Assembly (NCBI GenBank): GCA_937898895.1
Contig: CALDKL010000443.1
Span: 1 to 5,665, forward strand
Direction: 5' to 3'
From: an uncultured Verrucomicrobiae bacterium
GTDB taxonomy: Bacteria; Verrucomicrobiota; Verrucomicrobiia; Verrucomicrobiales; DEV007
DNA length: 5,665 nt
In this document: positions 1 to 5,665 of the stretch, piece by piece
Numbering within the stretch: the stretch's first letter is position 1
How the letters are laid out: each line of letters starts with the position of its first letter
Position numbers and translations under genes: made by a program
The notes under the pieces: model-generated
The model's database searches: none
What the model was told of the DNA's origin: nothing
The model's input: only the letters and a program-made list of their open reading frames with translations

Positions 1-1736
1 GTCTGGTTCATGCGGAGGACTTGTGCAGGCAACCGGCACCGGAAGAGATGGCGCGGGCCGCTGGAGTCGCTCTGCCCCCATTGCCGTGGCATGTGGCGAA
101 CGTGTGGTGGAATTTTGAAAAGCCCGTGGAGCAGTTCACCTCCTTGGAGGTCGATGTGACGATCGACCGCGATGTGCCGGAGGATTACAACCTCTACATC
201 GCCCCCTGCGGCATTGCGAAGATCAATGGATTGCAGTTCTACGGCGGCATCCAGACGAACATCAATGGATGGGCGGACAAAGAGAGCCGCGAGCGGGTGC
301 ATCGCGGCAAAGGCGGCATTTTTTCCCGTTGGTCGAGTGACAAGAAGACACCCATCGGTCTGGAGCATGTGCGCACGGCGGCGGCGGAATGCCTGGTGGA
401 AAGCGCGGGCTACGAAGGCGAATTCGCGAGCGTGCGGCGGCCGTTCGCATGGACGAAGGGCACCTACACCTGGTGCGTGACCAAGGGTGTGAGTGACGGT
501 GGCAGCACCTGGTTCACCTGCAGGATCCGCGACGCAAAGGGGGTGGTGCATGAGGTGGGCAGTCTGCGCTTTGAAGGCACGGATTTCACGTTCTGGGAGC
601 GGCACAGTGCCTTCGTGGAAGTCTATAGCACGGCAACGATTCCCCGCTCCGGCATCCCCAGGGTGAAGGTGAGTTTTGGTTGGCCGCGACTGAACGGACA
701 GAAGGTACCCTTGAAGAAGGTATCGGCATACTATCCTGACAAAGGCGGTCCCGATTCACCGGACTGTGCCTGGGTGAAGGCCGAGGGGGAGACCTGCGTG
801 GTGGAAGTCGGGCCGATCTTCAAACGTGAAGAGGCGAAGCGTCGGCATGATCTGGTGCTGGCCGGAATGCCGATGGCTCCGGTGGAAACGACCGGAACGC
901 TGCTGCTCTGCGGCATGGACGAGGTGTTTCTCATCGATGCCGCCGCAGCGGAGAAAGGATCCTTTGAAAAGCTTTGGAGCTGGAGTGCCAAAGACCGCAA
1001 CGATCTGCCGGAGGCACTGCGCGGGCGCTTTGCCACCACGGATGACTGCAAACCGGTCGATGGCGGGAAGAAGGTGCTCATCTCCTCCTCCAGCGGAGGC
1101 TGTGCGCTCATCGATCACCCCTCTGGCCGCGTGCTCTGGCATGGACTGGTGACGAATGCCCACTCGCTGGATCTGCTGCCGCGCGAGCGTATCGTCGTCG
1201 CGAGTTCCGTGGCAAAAACGGGAAACCGTCTCGTCGTGTTCGATCTGGCGAAATCGAGCGAGCCTCTCTTCGATACTCCGTTGCCTTCCGCGCATGGCGT
1301 GGTCTGGGATGGGGCACGGCGCTGCCTGTGGGCGCTCGGTTTTGCTGAACTGCGCCGCTATGAACTGAAGGACTGGGACAGTGACAAACCAGCGTTGGTG
1401 CAGCAGGCGAGCCATCCGCTGCCTGATGAAGATGGCCATGATCTCCAGGCCGTGCCCGGCAGCAGCGACCTCGTGGTGACGACCGGCCGAAGTGTCTATT
1501 TGTTTGATCGCGACAAACCTGGATTCCGTCCGCACCCGCAGCTCGGCGGCAAAGAGCGTGTGAAAGGCGTCAGCATTCATCCCGTGACCGGGCGAACGGT
1601 GTTCATCCAGGCCAGCGACGAGGCATGGTGGAGTGGTGAGATCGGATTCCTCGCACCCGCCGCAGAAATCGAGGCAGGCGGAGAGCGACTTTACAAAGCA
1701 CGCTGGCTTCCACCGAGCCCTGCCGGGTTGCCATAG
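1..1736 (+). CDS. Exported two-domain protein: DUF3472-like module plus DUF6528-like beta-propeller (5' end missing)
   Basis: The frame is open from the first complete codon (position 3) to the TAG at 1734-1736, giving 577 visible residues, so the true start lies left of the window. The first visible residues, LVHAED, look like the end of a signal peptide cleaved after an A. Residues below are counted from the codon at 21. Residues 20-265 resemble DUF3472-type domains in order and wording: WHVANVWWNF, NLYIAP, FYGGIQTN, GGIFSRWS, ESAGYEGEFASVRRPFAW, KGTYTW and a FVEVYS strand. Residues 292-562 resemble the DUF6528 family, a predicted propeller: it opens with LLLCGMDEVFLID, then LWSW, and has recurring His motifs NAHSLDLLP (379-387), SAHGVVWD (423-430) and DGHDLQAVP (471-479). 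No catalytic residues are recognisable in either part. A role in glycan or surface-ligand binding is inference; the biochemical function is unknown. Family calls are from memory of motifs, not a search. Confidence 0.8.
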   Translation, partial: LVHAEDLCRQPAPEEMARAAGVALPPLPWHVANVWWNFEKPVEQFTSLEVDVTIDRDVPEDYNLYIAPCGIAKINGLQFYGGIQTNINGWADKESRERVHRGKGGIFSRWSSDKKTPIGLEHVRTAAAECLVESAGYEGEFASVRRPFAWTKGTYTWCVTKGVSDGGSTWFTCRIRDAKGVVHEVGSLRFEGTDFTFWERHSAFVEVYSTATIPRSGIPRVKVSFGWPRLNGQKVPLKKVSAYYPDKGGPDSPDCAWVKAEGETCVVEVGPIFKREEAKRRHDLVLAGMPMAPVETTGTLLLCGMDEVFLIDAAAAEKGSFEKLWSWSAKDRNDLPEALRGRFATTDDCKPVDGGKKVLISSSSGGCALIDHPSGRVLWHGLVTNAHSLDLLPRERIVVASSVAKTGNRLVVFDLAKSSEPLFDTPLPSAHGVVWDGARRCLWALGFAELRRYELKDWDSDKPALVQQASHPLPDEDGHDLQAVPGSSDLVVTTGRSVYLFDRDKPGFRPHPQLGGKERVKGVSIHPVTGRTVFIQASDEAWWSGEIGFLAPAAEIEAGGERLYKARWLPPSPAGLP

Positions 1737-1739
1737 CTC

Positions 1740-4136
1740 TCACCGTGTCCGGGTTGCTCCAAGGCCGAGCAGCGGGATGAGGTCACGGGCTTCGCGTTCG
1801 CCGTAGTTGAAGATGATGAAGCCCTGAGTGGCGTGGCGGCGCGTGTTGCCGATCTGTTCGATAACCGCATCCGCCTCCAGAGTGGAGTGCGAGGAGGAGG
1901 CTCCGATGCCGGGAACGAGACCGGCGGATCCGGCATCCAGCTTTTGACGGCGCACCCAGGCCTCGTGGGTATTGTTGTTGTTGGTGTAATCCATCGGGCA
2001 AACGAAATCGAGCCAGCCACGGGCGCACCAGAGCTTCCAATCCTGCATCACGGAGCGACTGTCCTCCTCCCAGTTGCGGAAGACGGCGGCGCTCACGCGG
2101 ATGCCGGGCCGCACCTGGCGCACCTGTTCACTGGTGGTGCGCACGAGTTCGGTGATGTTGCCCTGGCACCAGGTGATCCATTCCTCGCGTCGCAGGCCCC
2201 TCCCGCGCACATCATCGGGCCATTTTGCCACCGCTTTGCCGGTTGCTTTTTCAAACCGCTCGCGGCAGGGAGTGCAGAAACAGTGATCGGAGTCGGGGTA
2301 GCGGATGTAGTCGAAGTGGATGCCGTCGATGGCGTAGTTCCGAGCCAACTCGAGCAGAGCCTCCCGTTCCATCTTGAGATTGGCCGGATGCGAGGGGCAC
2401 AGCCAGGGCTCTTCGGTGCCGTCGTAATGGCGCTGGAGGCGGCCTTCGCTGCGCATCTGCTCCACAAAGGCGGGGGAGACAGCGTGGCCGAGGTTCCAGT
2501 TCACTTTCCACACATGGCACTGGATGCCGTGCTTCCTGCACGCGGCAAGACAGGCGGCCATTTGGTCGCCTTTCTCGGCGGAGTCGGCGGATTGCGGCAG
2601 CACCGTGCTGGGGTAGTAGGTCACCCCTCCCCAGAGCATGTTCGGCATGATCGCGGTGAAGCCGTTGTCCTTGAGGCGCTGGATGGCCTCGTCCCAGCTC
2701 AGGCCCTTCACTCCGTAGGCACTGTGGCACCACATGGCGCGGAACTCGCCCTGCTTCGGCTCCTGCGCCAGGCAATAGGCCTCGCGCAACCGCCGCATGG
2801 CGAGAAGGGTGGCGTCGAGCGCGGGAGCGAACTGTTTGGTGCGCAGTGCGGTGTCCGCTTCCTCACGCAGGCGGGCAGCCTCGTCGAGGCGTGCCCGGGA
2901 CTCGCTGTCGGGCTTGGTTGCCTCCTTCAGTGCGGTTTGTGCCTCCGCGTAGCTGCCATAGGAGGCGAGATGGTCCATGTCCGCACGCCGTTGCGCGATC
3001 ACCTCCTGCCAGCAGGCGGGGCGGAGCTGGCCCACCATCGCAAGGAGCAATCGCGTTTTGTTGGCGCGATCTTCTCTGAGAAGCACATGGGAGAGATAGA
3101 GGATGCTTTCGGAAGCCGTCACGGCCGGGAAACCGGTGTCGCGCCCGTCCGCATCACACCAGTGGGCGAGGACGCGGGCTTTGGCGGGATCGATCTCGAC
3201 CGCGTTGATGTTCCAGGAGGCCTGCGCGGCTCGTTTCGGAGCGCCCGCAAAGGCACCCTCCTGTGTCTCGATGAAGGAAAACTGAGCCTTCGTGGCTGGC
3301 TGCGTGTATCGGAGCGACTTCAGCCCCGCGAGTTCACGCAACGCGGGAGGCATCGAGTAGCAGATCAGCAGCCGTCCCCCTCGCCGGGCGAACGCCGCCA
3401 GGGCTTCGGTCGCGGCTTCCGGAAGTCCGGGATTGTGCGGCAGGATCGCGAGGTCCATCTTCGCGAGCAGTTCCGGCTTCAGGTCCGTCTCCGCAACCAG
3501 CGCGTGTCGCAGGCCGAGGTCCCCGAGGAGGTCAGACATGTCGCTGATGATCCCTTTGGTTTCGGGCGATTCATCGCGCACCACCAGGATGCGGGTGTCT
3601 TCCCCCGGAACGCCGATGCGGCGCAAGTTCCGAATTTGGAAGGAAGTGTCCTTGCTGTCGCCCTTCCATGCCGCGAGGCGGATCGCGGTGATCGCGCCCC
3701 AGTCGCCGGGATCTCCTTCGCTGAGGGCATCGTTCTTTCGCAGAGCAATCGTCTCCCAGCGGTTCGTATGGCGCGGAGAGAAGGCCAGCGAACGCCATCC
3801 TTTTCCGGTGCGGAAATAGAGCGTGAAACTGGAAATCGCGCTCATGTCCGCGCAAAACATTTCCATCTGCACGCCCTCCGACTCCGACAGATCGATTGGC
3901 CGCTTCAGATCCCAGTAGGCGCGCCCGATGCGGCTCGAGGCAAAGGGGCAAGAAAACGCAAGTGACGGTTGCTCCCCTGCGACACTCGTCTTTGCCGTCG
4001 GCGAGCCATCCGATGCGATCCATGCCTTCGCTGCCGCCGCGTCGTCGGGATATGCCCCCGCATCGATGATCGACTCTGCATGACCTGCGAGAGGGGAGAG
4101 GAGAAGCGAGATTGCCAGCGGAATCAGCGATTTCAT
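1740..4136 (-). CDS. Secreted multi-domain glycosidase-like protein, GHL10 family (DUF187-like)
   Basis: This complete gene encodes 798 residues from the ATG at 4136-4134 to the TGA at 1742-1740. The start is firm: an in-frame TAG lies at 4151-4149, five codons upstream, and the first 20 residues (MKSLIPLAISLLLSPLAGHA, cleaved before ES) form a classical signal peptide. Residues 21-175 are beta-rich and could be a carbohydrate-binding module. Residues 181-370 look like a ThuA/GATase-type Rossmann domain (RILVVRDE, DLAILPHNPGLPE, FARRGGRLLICY). Residues 372-460 are a helical, charged linker. Residues 464-790 match GHL10: EFRAMWCHS, RLKDNGFTAIMPNMLW, HVWKVNWNLG, WLCPSHP, IDGIHFDYIRYP (603-614), CFCTPCRERF and PMDYT. 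Asp604 and Asp609 are candidate active-site residues by family analogy. The likely role is hydrolysis of a glycan in the periplasm or outside the cell; the substrate cannot be read from sequence. It lies 90 bp downstream of an AglB-like gene on the same strand. Confidence 0.88.
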   Translation of the reverse strand: MKSLIPLAISLLLSPLAGHAESIIDAGAYPDDAAAAKAWIASDGSPTAKTSVAGEQPSLAFSCPFASSRIGRAYWDLKRPIDLSESEGVQMEMFCADMSAISSFTLYFRTGKGWRSLAFSPRHTNRWETIALRKNDALSEGDPGDWGAITAIRLAAWKGDSKDTSFQIRNLRRIGVPGEDTRILVVRDESPETKGIISDMSDLLGDLGLRHALVAETDLKPELLAKMDLAILPHNPGLPEAATEALAAFARRGGRLLICYSMPPALRELAGLKSLRYTQPATKAQFSFIETQEGAFAGAPKRAAQASWNINAVEIDPAKARVLAHWCDADGRDTGFPAVTASESILYLSHVLLREDRANKTRLLLAMVGQLRPACWQEVIAQRRADMDHLASYGSYAEAQTALKEATKPDSESRARLDEAARLREEADTALRTKQFAPALDATLLAMRRLREAYCLAQEPKQGEFRAMWCHSAYGVKGLSWDEAIQRLKDNGFTAIMPNMLWGGVTYYPSTVLPQSADSAEKGDQMAACLAACRKHGIQCHVWKVNWNLGHAVSPAFVEQMRSEGRLQRHYDGTEEPWLCPSHPANLKMEREALLELARNYAIDGIHFDYIRYPDSDHCFCTPCRERFEKATGKAVAKWPDDVRGRGLRREEWITWCQGNITELVRTTSEQVRQVRPGIRVSAAVFRNWEEDSRSVMQDWKLWCARGWLDFVCPMDYTNNNNTHEAWVRRQKLDAGSAGLVPGIGASSSHSTLEADAVIEQIGNTRRHATQGFIIFNYGEREARDLIPLLGLGATRTR

Positions 4137-4146
4137 GATTCTGCGA

Positions 4147-4150
4147 TCCT
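4147..4150 (-). promoter_or_regulatory. Weak Shine-Dalgarno for the GHL10 gene
   Basis: On the minus strand the bases before the ATG at 4136 read AGGATCGCAGAATC. AGGA lies 10 nt from the start codon, a little far and only four bases long. It overlaps the in-frame TAG that bounds the reading frame upstream. It is a plausible but weak ribosome site; the start call rests mainly on that stop and on the signal peptide. Confidence 0.35.
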
Positions 4151-4226
4151 ACGGCACAAGCTGACCCATGCAACTTTCGTCCTTCCGCATTCCGGCCACT
4201 GGTTTCCACCGGAGCAGACGGGGCTG

Positions 4227-5665
4227 CTATCGCGGCTCCCCGAAGCGGATGGTTGCGCCCTCGCGCACCGCTCGTTCGTCCACCTCGACAGAGAGTGGAG
4301 CCTTGCCGAGGAAGATGCGACAGGGTCCGGTAGCCCGAAGGATCGCTTCGGTTTCGCGCGTGGTTGGATAGGGCAGGGTGAAGCGGACGGTGCCGTCCTC
4401 CTCCGGACGCGAGGAGGTGCGGTGGGTGAAGGTTCGGCCGGTGATCGAGTTTTTGAGATCGAGTTCCAGCACGGCAGGTTCCCGGGAATCGGACTTCCCG
4501 ACGAGAGTCGCACCGACGACGCGTTCGTAGATTCGCACGGTGGGCAGCAACTGGCCGGAATAGCAGAAATACGTCTTGTCTTCCTCGGTCCAGGAGGTGC
4601 CTTCCGAGGTGAGGGGGAGGAACTTTTTTCGGGATTCGGGGGAATCGACTGGTGTGGATGTCAGGATGACGGCTTCGACGTCCGCGAGGAGACGGTATCG
4701 GACAAAACTTTCTTCGGGACTTTCATAGACGAGCCGATGATGGCTCCACCCTGAACCGTCACCGAGGTAGAGTTTCGCTCCGATAGCGGAGCGAAATCGT
4801 TCGCCGTAGGAAAGCAGGGGCAACGAGACTTCCTCATTCTCGGTCCGGCCCTCCTCCACCTGCAATTCCTCAACCGTGAGACCGACCTGGAGGGCCTCAC
4901 TGACATAGCTGTCGCAGACGGAGGTGGCATCGAGGATCAGATAAGGAATGTCTCCGCAGGCATCGAGGCGTTGATTGGCGGTCGTTTCGGAAGTCTCGAG
5001 AAACCAGTCGATAAAAAGAGGAGAACGCGAACTCGCGAGCACGGCGATGCGCTGACCGAGAGTGGGGATGAGATTTCCGAGAGACCAGTGCGAGAAGATA
5101 CCGTAACTGCCATCGGGATAGGCGAATCCTTCTCGCATTTCCCAGGGATTGGCGAGGTGGGTCGGCGAGAGGGGGGACTGGGGAGTGTGTTCCCGAATCC
5201 ATGCCATCGCCCCGCGCCACGGGGGAGTAGCGAGCACCATTTCCCCGATTTCGGATCGGAACAAAAACGGGAGCTTGATCCTCCCCGGCAGTATCAGGAG
5301 TATGGTGAGGTTTGCCGCGATGACGATCCAGGGGACGGGATGCGGGAGGATGGAGCGTTTCCTCGGGAGAGACGCGAGAAGGCGGGACGCCCCGAGCAGG
5401 CCGATCGCGGCGAGCAGGGGGAGCAGTGCACCGGTCAGGTAGCCAAAGTCGGAAGTGCGGACCCAGAGTGCGGCCCAGACTCCGATGAAACACAGGGCAA
5501 ATCGCGTGCCGGGCGGCGTGCTCCGGCCAAACGCGGCGACAAATCCGGCGAACACAAAAGGCAGGAGTATGCCGTAGACATACCAAAGCCGCGAGGCATC
5601 GACTTCAAGATGCTCGGCGACAAAGGGATTCCGAGGCCAGAGAAAATGGTGGATTTGATAGGACA
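4227..5665 (-). CDS. AglB/STT3-like oligosaccharyltransferase, C-terminal part (5' end missing)
   Basis: The frame runs from the right window edge to the TAG at 4229-4227, giving 478 visible residues; the N-terminal half lies outside. Family members transfer a lipid-linked oligosaccharide to Asn of exported proteins at the membrane. Visible residues 1-127 hold about four membrane helices, including LWYVYGILLPFVFAGFVAAFG and PWIVIAANLTILLILPG. A soluble domain follows, opening with WRGAMAWIREHTP, like the AglB pattern W..A..W...NTP. Next comes YGIFSHWSLGN, at the place of the family's WWDYG motif, then a Q-R segment and IPYLILDATSV. The tail matches my memory of haloarchaeal AglB C-termini: RLVYES, RIYERVVGATLVG, GRTFTHRTSS, DGTVRFTLPYPT, RATGPCRI and VEVDERAVREGATIRF. 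The motif WWDYG itself is altered (HWSLG). The catalytic DxD-type loops are in the missing half, so activity cannot be judged. The GTG at 5555 is not taken as the start because the frame continues upstream with helix-forming sequence. Confidence 0.78.
   Translation of the reverse strand, partial: SYQIHHFLWPRNPFVAEHLEVDASRLWYVYGILLPFVFAGFVAAFGRSTPPGTRFALCFIGVWAALWVRTSDFGYLTGALLPLLAAIGLLGASRLLASLPRKRSILPHPVPWIVIAANLTILLILPGRIKLPFLFRSEIGEMVLATPPWRGAMAWIREHTPQSPLSPTHLANPWEMREGFAYPDGSYGIFSHWSLGNLIPTLGQRIAVLASSRSPLFIDWFLETSETTANQRLDACGDIPYLILDATSVCDSYVSEALQVGLTVEELQVEEGRTENEEVSLPLLSYGERFRSAIGAKLYLGDGSGWSHHRLVYESPEESFVRYRLLADVEAVILTSTPVDSPESRKKFLPLTSEGTSWTEEDKTYFCYSGQLLPTVRIYERVVGATLVGKSDSREPAVLELDLKNSITGRTFTHRTSSRPEEDGTVRFTLPYPTTRETEAILRATGPCRIFLGKAPLSVEVDERAVREGATIRFGEPR
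4773..4796. repeat. Perfect 10-bp inverted repeat with 4-nt loop inside the AglB-like gene
   Basis: The plus strand has TTTCGCTCCG at 4773-4782, a loop ATAG at 4783-4786 and CGGAGCGAAA at 4787-4796. The arms are exactly complementary. On the coding (minus) strand it encodes FRSAIGAK in the soluble domain. No T-run follows on either strand, so it is not a standard intrinsic terminator. A transcript could fold it into a stable hairpin; a role is unknown. Confidence 0.7.

Noticed and set aside
21..50. TTG at 21 or ATG at 48 as the start of gene 1
   Set aside because: The same frame stays open to the window edge and encodes LVHAED, like the end of a signal peptide, so the gene most likely starts further left.
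954..965. 12-bp palindrome AAAGGATCCTTT in gene 1
   Set aside because: It is short, sits within coding sequence and has no loop or partner; likely chance.
756..1580. A 274-codon open frame on the - strand opposite gene 1
   Set aside because: It is antisense to the DUF3472/DUF6528-like gene, with His/Arg-rich composition and no motif. It is a shadow of the coding strand.
1833..3965. A 710-codon open frame on the + strand opposite the GHL10 gene
   Set aside because: It lies wholly antisense to a gene with clear domain motifs and a signal peptide. Its translation is low complexity with no recognisable domain. Long antisense frames are common in GC-rich DNA because of third-position bias.
4145..4172. 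TTGCAT-16-TAGGAT as a sigma70-type promoter for the GHL10 gene
   Set aside because: It matches consensus poorly, and the -10 box would end 9 nt before the ATG, overlapping the ribosome site; the transcript would be leaderless.
4213..4228. Hairpin AGCAG-acgggg-CTGCT at the end of the AglB-like gene as a terminator
   Set aside because: The stem is only 5 bp, it overlaps the stop codon and no T-run follows on the minus strand.
4443..4465. Direct repeat GATCGAGTT at 4443-4451 and 4457-4465
   Set aside because: Nine bases in coding sequence with no wider duplication; likely chance.
4483..4500. CGGGAA-6-TTCCCG inverted repeat in the AglB-like gene
   Set aside because: A 6-bp stem of this kind is expected by chance in a window this size and nothing around it suggests function.
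5553..5555. GTG at 5555 as the start of the AglB-like gene
   Set aside because: The frame is open for 36 more codons to the window edge and encodes the first part of a membrane helix; the family also needs a long N-terminal membrane half.

Overview
The window looks like a piece of a GC-rich bacterial chromosome. It holds three long protein genes with almost no space between them. Two of them run off the window edges. The gene content is a secreted GHL10 (DUF187-like) glycosidase with a Cys-rich CFCxxC motif, a secreted DUF3472-like/DUF6528-like protein, and an AglB/STT3-type oligosaccharyltransferase. From family knowledge this best fits a bacterium of the Planctomycetota-Verrucomicrobiota group, most likely Verrucomicrobiota. 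That assignment is inference; no rRNA or other taxonomic marker is present. I saw no tRNA, rRNA, CRISPR array, insertion sequence or phage gene.

Layout: (1) Positions 1-1736, + strand: the 3' part of a two-domain, probably exported protein whose start lies left of the window. It has a DUF3472-like beta-rich module followed by a DUF6528-like beta-propeller module. (2) Positions 1740-4136, - strand: a complete 798-residue exported protein with a signal peptide, a beta-rich possible carbohydrate-binding region, a ThuA/GATase-like Rossmann region, a helical linker and a C-terminal GHL10 glycosidase-like barrel. It converges tail to tail with gene 1, with 3 bp between the stop codons. (3) Positions 4227-5665, - strand: the 3' part of an integral membrane protein whose C-terminal half resembles archaeal AglB, the catalytic subunit for N-glycosylation. 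It ends 90 bp before gene 2 on the same strand and may be cotranscribed with it.

All three products probably act at or outside the cytoplasmic membrane on glycans: glycan transfer to proteins for gene 3, glycan binding or cleavage for gene 2, and possibly glycan binding for gene 1. No pathway linking them can be shown from this sequence. The points most worth a second look are the altered WWDYG-equivalent motif in the oligosaccharyltransferase-like protein, a perfect 10-bp inverted repeat inside its coding region, and the multi-domain architectures of the two exported proteins.
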